Of a stretch of 64,000 bases of DNA, positions 16,159-25,690 are shown piece after piece. The position numbers and the translations under genes are program-made. The stretch is taken from contig NZ_JADQDK010000001.1 of assembly GCF_019263705.2 (NCBI RefSeq), forward strand, positions 5,890,001 to 5,954,000, given 5' to 3'. Each line of letters begins with the position of its first letter. Position 1 is the stretch's first letter. The notes beneath the pieces were generated by a model that saw only the letters and a program-made list of their open reading frames with translations, searched no databases and was not told where the DNA came from. The stretch comes from Pseudonocardia abyssalis (GTDB lineage: Bacteria > Actinomycetota > Actinomycetes > Mycobacteriales > Pseudonocardiaceae).

Positions 16159-16711
16159 GGAACTGATCCCGCTCAAGGTGCTGGTCGCCGGCGGGTTCGG
16201 AGCGGGCAAGACGACGCTGGTGAGGACACTCTCGGAGATCCCGCCGCTGCTGACGGAGCAGGCCATGACCTCGGCGTCGGTGGGGGTGGACGACGCGGAT
16301 CTCGTGCCCGACAAGCGGACGACGACCGTCGCGATGGACTTCGGCCGGCTCACGATCGACTCGTCGCTGATCCTGTACCTGTTCGGCACGCCCGGTCAGT
16401 CGCGGTTCTGGTTCATGTGGGACGAGCTCGCCCGCGGTTGCGTCGGGGCGGTCGTGCTCGTCGACCTGCGCCGGATCGACGACTGCTTCCCGGCGATCGA
16501 CTACTTCGAGAACCGGAGGCTGCCGTTCGTCGTGGGCGTCAACCGGTTCCCGGGCGCCGACGGGCACGACCCCGTCGACGTCCGCGACGCGCTGGCGCTC
16601 GGCCCCGACGTCCCCCTGGTGTGGCTGGACGCCCGCGACGGCGACTCGGGCCGCGACGCGCTGGTTGCGCTGGTCGAGCACGCGCTCGCCCGGACCGCCG
16701 TCGCGCGCTGA
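16145..16711 (+). CDS. cvnD: Conservon small GTPase (CvnD)
   Basis: 188 residues from GTG 16145, overlapping cvnC by 14 bp. The P-loop is GGFGAGKTTLVRTLSEI, the switch II region FGTPGQSRFWFMWDEL, and the base-recognition motif VNRFPGA stands where NKxD occurs in Ras-like proteins. This substitution is typical of the conservon GTPase group. CvnD completes the four-gene module. Its stop codon lies inside a stem-loop shared with the convergent accE gene. Confidence 0.92.
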   Translation: MRVDEELIPLKVLVAGGFGAGKTTLVRTLSEIPPLLTEQAMTSASVGVDDADLVPDKRTTTVAMDFGRLTIDSSLILYLFGTPGQSRFWFMWDELARGCVGAVVLVDLRRIDDCFPAIDYFENRRLPFVVGVNRFPGADGHDPVDVRDALALGPDVPLVWLDARDGDSGRDALVALVEHALARTAVAR

Positions 16712-16733
16712 CGGCCCGACCTGGGCCGTCAGC
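16707..16733. terminator. Bidirectional terminator containing both stop codons
   Basis: GCTGACGGCCC (16707-16717), loop GACCT, GGGCCGTCAGC (16723-16733): an 11-bp perfect stem. The cvnD stop TGA (16709-16711) and the accE stop (16729-16731, minus strand) are the same bases of the two arms. Confidence 0.75.
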
Positions 16734-17019
16734 GGGGCAGGTGGCTGCTCCTCCAGGCCCCGGGGCCCGGGGTGAGGACGGTGCGCATCCGCGCGGCCGG
16801 GTCCGACCACCGGTCGCGGGGCTTCACGGGGACGTCGTCGCCCCCGGCAGCCGCCGCCGCCAGCACGACGGCGAGCGCCGCCACCTCGGCGTCCGACGGC
16901 GCGCCCCGCACCACCTGGAACAGGGCGCGCCGCTGCTCGGGGGTGGCCTCGTCGCTCGTGGCGTCCTCTCCCGGACCCTCGTCGGTCGCAGCGTTGTCGG
17001 TCGCAGCGTCGTCGGTCAC
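16729..17019 (-). CDS. accE: Acyl-CoA carboxylase epsilon subunit
   Basis: 96 residues from GTG 17019, overlapping the accD stop as GTGA. The N-terminal 30 residues are acidic and repetitive ([10 protein letters not shown] type). The conserved part [23 protein letters not shown] followed by a C-terminal WSDPAARMR and GPGAWRSS is the AccE signature. The epsilon subunit binds AccA and AccD5-type subunits and stimulates the holoenzyme in actinobacteria. Position directly after the beta subunit gene supports the call. Confidence 0.88.
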   Translation of the reverse strand: MTDDAATDNAATDEGPGEDATSDEATPEQRRALFQVVRGAPSDAEVAALAVVLAAAAAGGDDVPVKPRDRWSDPAARMRTVLTPGPGAWRSSHLPR

Positions 17020-18653
17020 AGGGGGATGTTCCCGTGCTTGCGGGCCGGCGCGGCCTCGCGCTTGGTCTCCAGCGCCCGCAGTGCCCGCCCGACGTAGCCG
17101 CGGGTGTGCGAGGGCGGGATGACGGCGTCGATGTAGCCGCGGTCGGCCGCGATGTAGGGGTTCGCGAGGGTGTCCTCGTACTCCTGCTGCAGCTCCGCTC
17201 GGCGGTTGGCGAGCTCGTCGCCCTCGAGGTCCTTGAGCTCCTTGCGGTACAGGATGCTGACGGCGCCCGCGGCCCCGGTCACCGCGATCTGCGCCGTCGG
17301 CCAGGCGATGTTGATGTCGGCGCCCAGGTGCTTGGACCCCATCACGTCGTACGCGCCGCCGTAGGCCTTGCGCGTGATCACCGTGACCAGCGGGACGGTG
17401 GCCTCGGCGTAGGCGTAGATCAGCTTCGCGCCGCGGCGGATGATGCCGTTCCACTCCTGCTCGGTGCCGGGCAGGAAGCCGGGGACGTCGACGAAGGTCA
17501 CCACCGGGATGTTGAAGGCGTCGCAGGTGCGCACGAAGCGCGACGCCTTCTCCGACGCGTCGATGTCGAGGCAGCCGGCGAACTGGGTCGGCTGGTTGGC
17601 GACGATCCCGACCGACCTCCCCTCGATCCGCCCGTACCCGCACACGATGTTGGGCGCGAACAGCTCGTGGACCTCGAGGAACTCGCCCTCGTCGACGACC
17701 CGCTCGATCACGCCGCGGATGTCGTAGGGGGTGTTCGCCGAGTCCGGGACGATCGTGTCGAGCTCCAGGTCGGAGTCGGTCAGGCCGTCGGCGATGGAGC
17801 CCGCGACGGGCTCGGGCGCCGGGTAGACCGGCGGTTCGGAGAGGTTGTTGCTCGGCAGGTAGCCCAGGAGCTCCTTGACGTAGTCGAGCGCGTCGGCCTC
17901 GTCGCTGCCCAGGTAGTGCGCCACGCCGGACTTGGTGTTGTGGGCCCGGCCGCCGCCCAGGTCCTCCATCTCGACGTCCTCGCCCGTGACGGTTTTGATC
18001 ACATCGGGGCCGGTGATGAACATGTTGGACGTGCCGTCGACCATCACGATGAAGTCGGTGAGGGCGGGGGAGTACACCGCTCCACCCGCCGACGGGCCCA
18101 TGACCAGCGAGATCTGCGGGATCACGCCGGAGCTGCGGACGTTGCGGACGAAGATCTCGCCGTAGAGGCCGAGCGCGACCACGCCCTCCTGGATACGCGC
18201 GCCGCCACCGTCGTTGATGCCGATCATCGGGACGCCGGTCTTGAGCGCCAGGTCCATGACCTTGACGATCTTCTCGCCGTAGACCTCGCCGAGCGCACCG
18301 CCGAACACGGTGGCGTCCTGGCTGAAGATCGCCACGGGGCGGCCGTCGATGGTGCCGGTGCCGGTCACCACACCGTCGCCGAAGGGGCGCTTGGCGTCCA
18401 TCCCGAAGTTCGTGGAGCGGTGCCGGGTCAGCGCGTCCAGCTCGACGAACGACCCCTCGTCGAGCAGCTGGTCGATGCGCTCGCGCGCGGTCTGGCGGCC
18501 CTTGGCGTGCTGGCGCTCGATCCCCGTACCCGGGTCGACGGCCTCGGCGGCGCGTCGGTAGAGGTCGGCGAGCTTGCCTGCGGTGGTGTGGATGTCAGGT
18601 TCGTCGGCGGCAGCGCCGGACGCATCACCGATCGGCTCCGTTGCGGCGGTCAT
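17016..18653 (-). CDS. accD5: Acyl-CoA (propionyl-CoA) carboxylase beta subunit
   Basis: 545 residues. The carboxyltransferase N domain includes [37 protein letters not shown] and [17 protein letters not shown]; the C domain has [41 protein letters not shown] and [19 protein letters not shown]. The oxyanion-hole glycines of both domains are present. The Asp of GADINIAWP is the residue that favours propionyl-CoA over acetyl-CoA in known beta subunits. It works with AccA (6264) and AccE. Length and layout are normal for AccD5/PccB. Confidence 0.93.
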   Translation of the reverse strand: MTAATEPIGDASGAAADEPDIHTTAGKLADLYRRAAEAVDPGTGIERQHAKGRQTARERIDQLLDEGSFVELDALTRHRSTNFGMDAKRPFGDGVVTGTGTIDGRPVAIFSQDATVFGGALGEVYGEKIVKVMDLALKTGVPMIGINDGGGARIQEGVVALGLYGEIFVRNVRSSGVIPQISLVMGPSAGGAVYSPALTDFIVMVDGTSNMFITGPDVIKTVTGEDVEMEDLGGGRAHNTKSGVAHYLGSDEADALDYVKELLGYLPSNNLSEPPVYPAPEPVAGSIADGLTDSDLELDTIVPDSANTPYDIRGVIERVVDEGEFLEVHELFAPNIVCGYGRIEGRSVGIVANQPTQFAGCLDIDASEKASRFVRTCDAFNIPVVTFVDVPGFLPGTEQEWNGIIRRGAKLIYAYAEATVPLVTVITRKAYGGAYDVMGSKHLGADINIAWPTAQIAVTGAAGAVSILYRKELKDLEGDELANRRAELQQEYEDTLANPYIAADRGYIDAVIPPSHTRGYVGRALRALETKREAAPARKHGNIPL

Positions 18654-18775
18654 GGCCGGGAAGCCTAACCGGCCGGTAACCGGACGTCCGTGCGTGCCTG
18701 GTCACGTCCGGGGCTGCGGATGCCCCGATCGGACGGCAGCATTGGGGGTGACGCGAAGGTTCGGCAATCCGTGAG

Positions 18776-19256
18776 CTAGCAGACTGCCGTCACCGGAACG
18801 GGTATCCCCGTTCCAGTCAGATCTGTCAGCCCGAGACACGGCCGGCCCTTGACCGCAGTCCTTGCTTGCTCAGAAGTCGCAGGTCCGTAGATCGCTGCGC
18901 CGCCGGCGCAGGCAATACCTCCGGGTGGCGGAATGAATCCACACGCGGACCCGAGAACTGCCACTGCTGCGGTATACCCGCCCGTTGCCACAGTGGCTGT
19001 CTCCTCGGGGCAGCACCACGCAGTAGCCCCGCTGGGGAAGGCATCCGCTTCCGGGTCTTGCCGCAGGGACGACTGACGACGTCCTTGACGCCTGCGGGGA
19101 CGCCACCTGCTGTCGAGCCGCGGAGGGTGGAGCCGCACTTCTCTGCATGTCCGCAGGCGAAGTCGCAGAGGCAACTGAGGTGCCGAACGCACACATCGGC
19201 ACGAAAGCCGCTACAGCGCATCCGGCGGTGGTTGACGCTTGCTCGATGAGATCCAT
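18776..19256 (-). pseudogene. Frameshifted small secreted protein gene
   Basis: From ATG 19256 the first frame gives a signal-like start (ASTTAGCAVAAFVPMCAFGTSVASA) and about 60 further residues. The second half looks coding in a different frame that ends at 18776: GGYTAAVAVLGSACGFIPPPGGIACAG and a Cys-terminated tail. One frameshift somewhere around 19000-19090 would join them into a secreted, Cys-containing protein of about 160 residues. The base composition is visibly less GC-rich than the flanks, suggesting acquisition. No family was recognised. A sequencing error is an alternative to a true mutation. Confidence 0.4.
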
Positions 19257-19577
19257 CCGACCCCCCGGTCGGATCGCGATCGCGATTCTATGATCTTGCG
19301 TCTCCAACGCTGGCGACGGGTTTGTGGGCGTGCAGCCCCTGATCGAGTTCCTGTCCATCCGGGAGCGGACCTCATGAATGGATCAGATCGTCGATTATGA
19401 AGAGGTCGAGTTGTCAATCCTGGGCGCTACCGATCCTGATGTCTGACTGCGAGTCGGTAGAGCCGCATCGGAGGCGGTGTGCAGGGGTCCCCACGTCCGG
19501 TCGTGACCGGTCCTCCGCGACGGAGTTGTCGGGGCCGTACTACTCTCTCGATAGTCGAGACATTTGAGGAGTGAGAG
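19257..19577. promoter_or_regulatory. Less GC-rich intergenic region with operator-like palindrome
   Basis: About 320 bp with no gene recognised. At 19546-19560, TCTCGA-TAG-TCGAGA forms a 6+6 bp palindrome 17 bp upstream of the FAD monooxygenase start, and GAGGAG precedes the ATG. The palindrome is a plausible repressor site for that gene; no regulator gene is adjacent. Confidence 0.45.
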
Positions 19578-20852
19578 ATGGACGCGACGGACTGCGTGGT
19601 CGTCGGTGGCGGGCCGGGAGGGGCGGTGCTCGCCTACCTCCTGGCCCGGGCCGGACGGCGGGTCACGCTGCTGGAGGCGCGGTCGGACTTCGCGCGGCGC
19701 TTCCGGGGCGACTCGCTCGCCCCGCCCGTCATGGACTGGCTCGACGCGCTGGGCCTGGCCGACGACGTGCTCGCCCGCCCGCACGCCACGGCCGACGCGT
19801 TCACCTGGCACACCCCGACGACGGCCTACCGGATCGCCGACTACTCGACCGCGAGCACCCGCTTCCCGCACTACGTCCTGCTCCCGCAGCCGGAGTTCCT
19901 CGGCCTGCTCACCGAGCGGGCGGCGGCGTACCCCGGCTTCCGGCTGGAGATGTCGGCGCGGGTGAACGAGCTCGTCGAGGAGGACGGGCGGGTCCGCGGT
20001 GTGCGCTACCGGGCCGCCGACGGGCAGACCCGGGAGCTCCGCGCGCCGCTCGTCGTCGGGGCGGACGGGCGGTTCTCGCAGGTCCGGCGCATGGGCGGGT
20101 TCGACACCGAGGAGCTCGGCGCCGGGCTCGACATCCTGTGGTTCGAGGTCCCGCGTCGCGACGGCGACCCGCCGCTCTCGGGCCTGGACTACTTCGCCGT
20201 GCCGGGTGCCGCGATCGTCGCGCTCGGGCAGGGTGCCACCTGGCAGCTCGGCTACATCATCCCGACGGGGACGGTCGCGCAGGCTCGGGAGGCGGGGGTG
20301 GAGCCGGTGGTGGCGCTGGCCCGCGACCGGATGCCGTGGCTCGGCGACCGGCTCGACGCCCTCACCGCGTTCACCGACCTCACGCTGCTCAACGTCCGGA
20401 TCACCCGCCTACCGAGCTGGTACCGGCCCGGGCTGCTGTTGCTCGGCGACGCCGCGCACGTCATCTCCCCGGTGGGCGGCAACGGCATCAACATCGCGAT
20501 CGCCGACGCCGCGGACGCGGGCAACACCCTCGCCCCCCTCCTCGCGGGTCCCCGCCCCGCGAGTCGGGGTTCTTCCGCCCCCGAGTCGCCGGATCCGGCG
20601 TCGCTGGACTCCGCGTGCCGGGAGTTCGCGGTGCGGCGCCGGGCGGTGTCCGACGCCGAGCAGCTCTCGCAGGTCCGTGCCGAGCGGGGGAGCCTGGACC
20701 GGATGGAGCGCGGCGACCCGCGGCCGGTGTGGCCCCTGCGCCTGGCCGCCTCCGTGCCCGCGATCTCCCGGACGCTCGGGAAGCGGACGGCGTCGGCCAT
20801 CGCGATCCCGCCCCCGACCGCCGACGTGCTGGGAGCCCCCGCCGCCCGGTGA
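19578..20852 (+). CDS. FAD-dependent monooxygenase (PHBH-like class A)
   Basis: 424 residues. GGGPGGAVLAYLLARAGRRVTLLEA is the dinucleotide-binding motif; VVGADGRFSQVRR is the DG motif and GLLLLGDAAHVISPVGGNGINIAIADAADAGN the GD motif that binds the FAD ribityl chain, giving the set expected for class A flavoprotein monooxygenases. The C-terminal part has a Pro/Ser-rich insert (about residues 325-345) that looks disordered. Members hydroxylate aromatic or polyketide substrates with NAD(P)H; the substrate is not predictable here. It stands alone behind a palindromic operator-like site. Confidence 0.88.
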   Translation: MDATDCVVVGGGPGGAVLAYLLARAGRRVTLLEARSDFARRFRGDSLAPPVMDWLDALGLADDVLARPHATADAFTWHTPTTAYRIADYSTASTRFPHYVLLPQPEFLGLLTERAAAYPGFRLEMSARVNELVEEDGRVRGVRYRAADGQTRELRAPLVVGADGRFSQVRRMGGFDTEELGAGLDILWFEVPRRDGDPPLSGLDYFAVPGAAIVALGQGATWQLGYIIPTGTVAQAREAGVEPVVALARDRMPWLGDRLDALTAFTDLTLLNVRITRLPSWYRPGLLLLGDAAHVISPVGGNGINIAIADAADAGNTLAPLLAGPRPASRGSSAPESPDPASLDSACREFAVRRRAVSDAEQLSQVRAERGSLDRMERGDPRPVWPLRLAASVPAISRTLGKRTASAIAIPPPTADVLGAPAAR

Positions 20853-21043
20853 TCGGCGCCTGGTGATCGCCGTGGCCCGCGCGGTACCGCCCCGAGGACG
20901 GCCGCGCCGGCCGTGGGGCCGTCGGTGATCGGCGGACCGATGGGCGGATCGGGGTGCGCGTCCGGCGACCCCGGGCCGCCACCGGTCGCGGATGCGGCGG
21001 TCCGGCCCACGTCGCACGGGCGGCGCCGGTAGCGTCCCTGCAC

Positions 21044-21853
21044 ATGAACCGCACCGCGCAGCCGCTCGACGCCGGGGCGCTGCGCGCCGCTCTCGTCGGA
21101 CCGTGGGCGCAGCTCGACGTGGTCGAGCGCACCGGTTCCACCAACGCCGACCTGATGGCCGCCGCACTGGCCGGTGCCCCCGACCGCACCGTGCTCGTCG
21201 CCGAGCACCAGGAGGCGGGGCGGGGGCGGCTGGCGCGTAGCTGGGTGTCGCCGCCCGGGTCCGGGCTCACCGTGAGCGTGCTGTTCCGCCCGAACGGCGT
21301 CTCGCCGTCGCGGTTCAGCTGGCTGCCGCTGCTCGCCGGCCTGGCCGTGCTCGACGCCGTCCGGGCGTTCACCGACGCCCCGGCCGGGCTCAAGTGGCCC
21401 AACGACCTGCTCGTGGGCGCTGCGCCGCGCAAGGTCGCCGGGATCCTCGCCGAGGTGGCCGACCCGTCGCGGCCCGCGGTCGTGGTCGGCATCGGGCTCA
21501 ACGTCGACTCGGCTCCGAGCGACCAGCCCGGCGCCACCTCGCTGGCGGCCGAGAGCGGACGGGAGATCGACCGCACCGCCGTGCTCGTCGAGCTGCTCAC
21601 GCGGCTCGTCGCGCGGGAGGCGGAGTGGCGCGACGGCCGCGGCGACCCCGACGTCACCCGCCTGCGCGCCGACTACCGGGCCGGCTGCCTGAGCCTGGGC
21701 TCCCCGGTGCGGGTGGAGCTGCCGGGCGGTACGTCGGTCAGCGGTATCGCCGAGGACGTCGACGCCGACGGCAGGCTCCTGCTGCTCGACGCCACGGGTC
21801 ATCGCCGCGCGGTCGCCGCCGGCGACGTCGTGCACCTGCGCCCCGCGGAGTAG
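21044..21853 (+). CDS. birA: Biotin-[acyl-CoA carboxylase] ligase, group I
   Basis: 269 residues from ATG 21044. The biotin/AMP loop is GRGRLARSW (residues 59-67), and the catalytic lysine lies in LKWPNDLLV (Lys 117). GSTNADLM, GIGLNVDS and a C-terminal SH3-like domain (GSPVRVELPGG, DADGRLLLLD) complete the enzyme. There is no N-terminal winged helix, so it is a mono-functional ligase that does not repress transcription. It biotinylates the AccA carrier domain. Its place near accD/accE is the conserved actinobacterial order. Confidence 0.93.
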   Translation: MNRTAQPLDAGALRAALVGPWAQLDVVERTGSTNADLMAAALAGAPDRTVLVAEHQEAGRGRLARSWVSPPGSGLTVSVLFRPNGVSPSRFSWLPLLAGLAVLDAVRAFTDAPAGLKWPNDLLVGAAPRKVAGILAEVADPSRPAVVVGIGLNVDSAPSDQPGATSLAAESGREIDRTAVLVELLTRLVAREAEWRDGRGDPDVTRLRADYRAGCLSLGSPVRVELPGGTSVSGIAEDVDADGRLLLLDATGHRRAVAAGDVVHLRPAE

Positions 21854-21869
21854 CCAGTACGGTTCTCCC

Positions 21870-22355
21870 GTGGCCTACCCCGATGATCTTCTCGTCGACG
21901 GCGAGCGGATCGTGCTGCACAAGCACCCCCACGGGAAGATGCTGATCGTCCCGGTCCTCGTCCTGCTGCTCGTCGTCGCGCTGTGCGTGTTCGTGGCCGC
22001 ACTCGTGCGCGAGCAGGCCTGGGCGCCGATAGCGTGGGTCGCGCTCGGCGTCGTCGGCGCCGGGCTGGTGGTCTGGCTGACGCTGATCCCCGTCGTCCGC
22101 TGGCGCAGCACGCACTTCGTCGTCACGACGCGCCGCGTGCTCGTCCGGGAGGGCGTGCTGTCGCGCACCGGCATCGACATCCCGATGAGCCGGATCAACA
22201 GCGTCCAGTTCCGGCACACCATCCTGGAGCGCTTCCTCGGTTGCGGCACGCTCGTGATCGAGTCGGCGTCCGACGAACCGCTCGAGTTCACCGACGTGCC
22301 GCAGGTGGAGAAGGTCCACGCGCTGCTCTACCAGGAGGTCGCAGATGACACGTGA
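21870..22355 (+). CDS. Membrane protein with bacterial PH domain
   Basis: 161 residues, GTG start. After GERIVLHKHPH, two membrane helices (about 24-48 and 52-73) precede a bPH domain (WRSTHFVVTTRRVLVREGVLSRTGIDIPMSRINSVQF, then LGCGTLVIESAS). This is the YdbS/YdbT-like single PH protein commonly encoded downstream of birA in actinobacteria. Function unknown; envelope-related roles have been suggested for the family. The stop overlaps the start of the HMG-CoA lyase gene by 11 bp. Confidence 0.85.
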   Translation: MAYPDDLLVDGERIVLHKHPHGKMLIVPVLVLLLVVALCVFVAALVREQAWAPIAWVALGVVGAGLVVWLTLIPVVRWRSTHFVVTTRRVLVREGVLSRTGIDIPMSRINSVQFRHTILERFLGCGTLVIESASDEPLEFTDVPQVEKVHALLYQEVADDT

Positions 22356-23277
22356 GCTGCCACAGACCGTCGCCGGGACCGAGCTGCCCGACGCCGTCAC
22401 GATCTACGAGGTCGGGGCCCGCGACGGCCTGCAGAACGAGAAGACGGTGGTGCCCGTCGAGGTGAAGGCGGAGTTCCTCGACCGTCTCGCCGGCACCGGC
22501 CTGCGCACGCTGGAGGCCACGAGCTTCGTGCACCCGAGGTGGGTGCCGCAGCTCGCCGACGCCGCCGACCTCCTGGCCCGCCTCACGCGCGCGCCCGGTG
22601 TCGACTACCCCGTCCTGGTCCCCAACGAGCGCGGCCTGGACCGGGCGCTGGAGTCCGGTGTCGAGCACGTCGCGGTCTTCGCGAGCGCCACCGAGACGTT
22701 CGCGCAGCGCAACCTCAACCGCTCCCTCGACGAGCAGTTCGCGATGTTCGACGCCGTCGTCACCCGGGCCGTCGCGGAGGGCCTGCGGGTGCGCGGCTAC
22801 GTGTCGATGTGCTTCGGCGACCCGTGGGAGGGGGCCGTCGACCCGGCGCAGGTGGCCGCGGTCGGGCGCCGCCTCGTCGAGATGGGCTGCGACCAGCTCT
22901 CCCTGGGCGACACGATCGGCACCGGCACCCCCGGCCACGTCGACGCGGTGCTGGACGCGTGCGTCGCGGGCGGTGCGCCCGTCGAGCGGATCGCGGTGCA
23001 CTTCCACGACACCTACGGGCAGGCCCTGGCGAACACGCTCACCGCCCTGCGCCGGGGTGTCACGACGGTCGACGCGAGTGCGGGCGGTCTCGGTGGCTGC
23101 CCCTACGCGGAGTCGGCGACGGGCAACCTCGCCACCGAGGACCTCGTCTGGATGCTCGACGGGCTGGGGATCGCGCACGGCGTCGACCTCGACGCGCTCG
23201 TCGCCACCAGTGCGTGGATGGCCGGGCAGCTGGGGAGGCCGTCGCCGTCGCGGGTGGTGCGCGCGCTGTCCGGGTGA
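22345..23277 (+). CDS. mvaB: Hydroxymethylglutaryl-CoA lyase
   Basis: 310 residues. The TIM-barrel signature EVGARDGLQNEK opens the protein, LSLGDTIGTGTPGHV and the metal ligands in VHFHDTYGQALANT follow, and the catalytic Cys is in GGLGGCPYAESATGN. HMG-CoA lyase splits HMG-CoA to acetoacetate and acetyl-CoA in leucine degradation. The gene overlaps the PH-domain gene and is convergent with the MaoC-like gene. Confidence 0.93.
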   Translation: MTRELPQTVAGTELPDAVTIYEVGARDGLQNEKTVVPVEVKAEFLDRLAGTGLRTLEATSFVHPRWVPQLADAADLLARLTRAPGVDYPVLVPNERGLDRALESGVEHVAVFASATETFAQRNLNRSLDEQFAMFDAVVTRAVAEGLRVRGYVSMCFGDPWEGAVDPAQVAAVGRRLVEMGCDQLSLGDTIGTGTPGHVDAVLDACVAGGAPVERIAVHFHDTYGQALANTLTALRRGVTTVDASAGGLGGCPYAESATGNLATEDLVWMLDGLGIAHGVDLDALVATSAWMAGQLGRPSPSRVVRALSG

Positions 23278-23288
23278 CCCGGGCCCGG

Positions 23289-23735
23289 TCAGTCGCGGGT
23301 GCCGAACATGCCCGTGAACGTACTGCGGAAGACCTCGGTGTCGCCGCGGTGCAGCTGCGCGCGCAGCTTCACCAGACCGAGCCCGGGCCTGCTCCTCGAC
23401 CTGCGGGCCTCGAGGATCTCCATCGTGGCCCGCAGCTCGTCGCCGGCGAACACCGGCGCGGGCCAGGCGATGTCCTCGCCGCCGGGGGAGCCCAGCGAGG
23501 TGGCGCGGTTGAGCACCGAGTCGACGTAGAGGCGCATCCACAGCCCCGCGGTGAACCAGCCCGACGCGGCGAGCGCACCGAACAGTGAGGCCGCGGCGGC
23601 GTCGTCGTCGAGGTGGAAGGGCTGGGGGTCGAACCGGCGGGCGAACGCGACCATCTCGTCGCGGTCGACCACCGTGGTGCCCAGCTCGAACACCCGGCCG
23701 GTGGTGAGGTCCTCGAAGGCGAGCTCCGGACTCAC
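23289..23735 (-). CDS. MaoC-like (R)-hydratase domain protein
   Basis: 148 residues from GTG 23735, overlapping the upstream stop as GTGA. The hot-dog fold hydratase motif is present as VVDRDEMVAFARRFDPQPFHLDDDAA with the catalytic Asp and His, followed by FGALAASGWFTAGLWMR and PVFAGDELRATMEI. Members hydrate enoyl-CoA or related thioesters. Location next to HMG-CoA lyase suggests acyl-CoA catabolism; the exact substrate is unknown. Confidence 0.88.
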   Translation of the reverse strand: MSPELAFEDLTTGRVFELGTTVVDRDEMVAFARRFDPQPFHLDDDAAAASLFGALAASGWFTAGLWMRLYVDSVLNRATSLGSPGGEDIAWPAPVFAGDELRATMEILEARRSRSRPGLGLVKLRAQLHRGDTEVFRSTFTGMFGTRD

Positions 23736-24154
23736 GCCAGCGCCGCCAGACCGGCCTCGGCGACCTGCTGGTCCTGCGACCAGTGCCCGCCGCTGACGCC
23801 GATCGCACCGACCACCGCCCCGTCGACCCGGATCGGGTAGCCGCCGCCGAAGATCACCAGCCGGTCGATGCCGGTGGGGGCACCCGCGGCGAGCGGCGCG
23901 TCGTCGGAGATGAAGCCGTGCCACTCGTGCGTCGGCATCCCGAACCCGACCGCGGTGTACGCCTTGTCCTGGGCCACCTGCGAGGACGGCAGTGGCGCTC
24001 CGTCCATCCGGGAGAACGCCTTGACGTTGCCGCCGGGGTCGGTGACGGCGACGCACATCGGCACGCCGATCTCCGCGGCCTTCGCCTCCGCCGCCGCGAT
24101 CACGCGGTGTGCGGCGTCGGTGGTGATCGTTGCGACGTCCACGGTGTCGGCCAC
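23732..24154 (-). CDS. GlcG/HbpS family heme-binding-like protein
   Basis: 140 residues. The fold is recognised from ITTDAAHRVIAAAEAKAAEIGVPMCVAVTDPGGNVKAFSRMDGA and the C-terminal GGGYPIRVDGAVVGAIGVSGG, both hallmarks of the GlcG/HbpS family. HbpS of Streptomyces binds heme outside the cell, but here no signal peptide is present, so it is likely cytosolic. It overlaps the MaoC-like gene by 4 bp and is probably co-transcribed with it. Confidence 0.88.
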   Translation of the reverse strand: MADTVDVATITTDAAHRVIAAAEAKAAEIGVPMCVAVTDPGGNVKAFSRMDGAPLPSSQVAQDKAYTAVGFGMPTHEWHGFISDDAPLAAGAPTGIDRLVIFGGGYPIRVDGAVVGAIGVSGGHWSQDQQVAEAGLAALA

Positions 24155-24190
24155 GGTGCCTCCTGTGCTCGGGGTGGAGCCGATCTTCGC

Positions 24191-25666
24191 TCACGTACCG
24201 CCGAGGTGACCAGCCAGGGCGGCGTGCCGCGACGCACTCCGGGGATCCATGCCGGTGATCGTCACCGTGGTGCCGCGGGCCCGGTACTTCGCGGTGATGG
24301 TGTCGAGGACGGCGATCGTGGAGGCGTCCCAGACCTGCGCGCCCGAGAGGTCGATGACGACGGACGACGGGTCGCCCGCGTAGTCGAACGCCGTCACCAG
24401 CTCGCCCGACGAGGCGAAGAACAGCTGTCCGGTGACGCGGTAGACGGCCGTCTCGTCGTCGCGCTCCACGGCCACGTCGACGACGTGCGCGACGCGCCGC
24501 GCGAACAGCACCGACGCCACGACGACGCCGACCCCGACGCCGTACGCCAGGTTGTGGGTGGCCACCGTGACCGCCACCGTCGACAGCATCACCGCCGTCT
24601 CGCTGTAGGGCATCCGGCGCAGGGTGCCGGGCGCGATGCTGTGCCAGTCGAACGTGCCGACCGCCACCATGATCATGACGGCGACGAGCGCGACCATCGG
24701 GATCGCCCCGACGACGTCGCCGAGCGCCAGCATCAGCACCAGCAGGAACGCGCCGGCGAGGAACGTCGAGGCGCGGGTGCGGGCCCCGCCGGACCGCACG
24801 TTGATCATCGTCTGGCCGATCATCGCGCAGCCGCCCATGCCGCCGAAGAACCCGGTGACGACGTTCGCGACGCCCTGGCCCCACGACTCGCGCGTCTTGT
24901 CCGACGCGGTGTCGGTGATCTCGTCGACGAGCTTCGCCGTCATCAGCGACTCCAGCAGCCCGACGACGGCCATCGCCAGCGCGTAGGGGGCGATGATCGC
25001 CAGGGTAGCGAGCGTGAACGGGACGTCGGGCAGGCCGAGGACGGGCAGGCCGTCGGGCAGCTCGCCCTGGTCGCCGACGGTCGGGACGCTGACGGCGGCG
25101 AACACCGTGAACGCCGTCAGTGCGACGATCGCGACCAGTGGGGCCGGGACCGCGGACGTCAGTCGCGGCAGCACGACAAGCACCGCCAGCGCGACGGCGA
25201 GCAGCACCCAGGCGATCCACGGGATGCCGACCAGGTACGGCAGCTGCGAGGCGAAGATCAGGATCGCGAGTGCGTTGACGAAGCCGACCATCACGCTGCG
25301 GGGCACGAACCGCATCAGTCGCGCGGTGCCGGCCAGGCCCAGCACGATCTGGAACGTGCCCCCGAGCAGTACGGCGGCGATCAGGTACTGCAGCCCGTGG
25401 TCGCGCACCAGCGGGGCGATCACGAGCGCCACCGCCCCGGTGGCCGCTGAGATCATCGCGGGCCGTCCGCCGGTGAACGCGATCGTGATCGCCATCGTCA
25501 CTGACGCGAAGAGCCCGACCCGCGGGTCGACCCCCGCGATGATCGAGAACGCGATGGCCTCGGGGATCAGGGCGAGGGCCACCACGAGGCCGGAGAGGGC
25601 CTCCGTGCGCAGGACGCGGGGAGCGAGCCAGGAAGGACGGGACACGGCGCCGAACTCTACGCTCAC
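24191..25666 (-). CDS. SulP family anion transporter with STAS domain
   Basis: 491 residues, GTG start without a clear ribosome-binding site (GTG 25645 is an alternative). About 12 membrane helices cover residues 20-385, with [28 protein letters not shown] at the start and [22 protein letters not shown], a SulP motif, in the centre. A C-terminal STAS domain follows ([21 protein letters not shown]). SulP proteins carry sulfate, bicarbonate or other anions. The substrate cannot be set; no sulfate-assimilation or carbonic anhydrase gene is adjacent. Confidence 0.92.
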   Translation of the reverse strand: MSVEFGAVSRPSWLAPRVLRTEALSGLVVALALIPEAIAFSIIAGVDPRVGLFASVTMAITIAFTGGRPAMISAATGAVALVIAPLVRDHGLQYLIAAVLLGGTFQIVLGLAGTARLMRFVPRSVMVGFVNALAILIFASQLPYLVGIPWIAWVLLAVALAVLVVLPRLTSAVPAPLVAIVALTAFTVFAAVSVPTVGDQGELPDGLPVLGLPDVPFTLATLAIIAPYALAMAVVGLLESLMTAKLVDEITDTASDKTRESWGQGVANVVTGFFGGMGGCAMIGQTMINVRSGGARTRASTFLAGAFLLVLMLALGDVVGAIPMVALVAVMIMVAVGTFDWHSIAPGTLRRMPYSETAVMLSTVAVTVATHNLAYGVGVGVVVASVLFARRVAHVVDVAVERDDETAVYRVTGQLFFASSGELVTAFDYAGDPSSVVIDLSGAQVWDASTIAVLDTITAKYRARGTTVTITGMDPRSASRHAALAGHLGGT

Positions 25667-25690
25667 GTCAGAGTTGGGCGGCGTGAGGAT

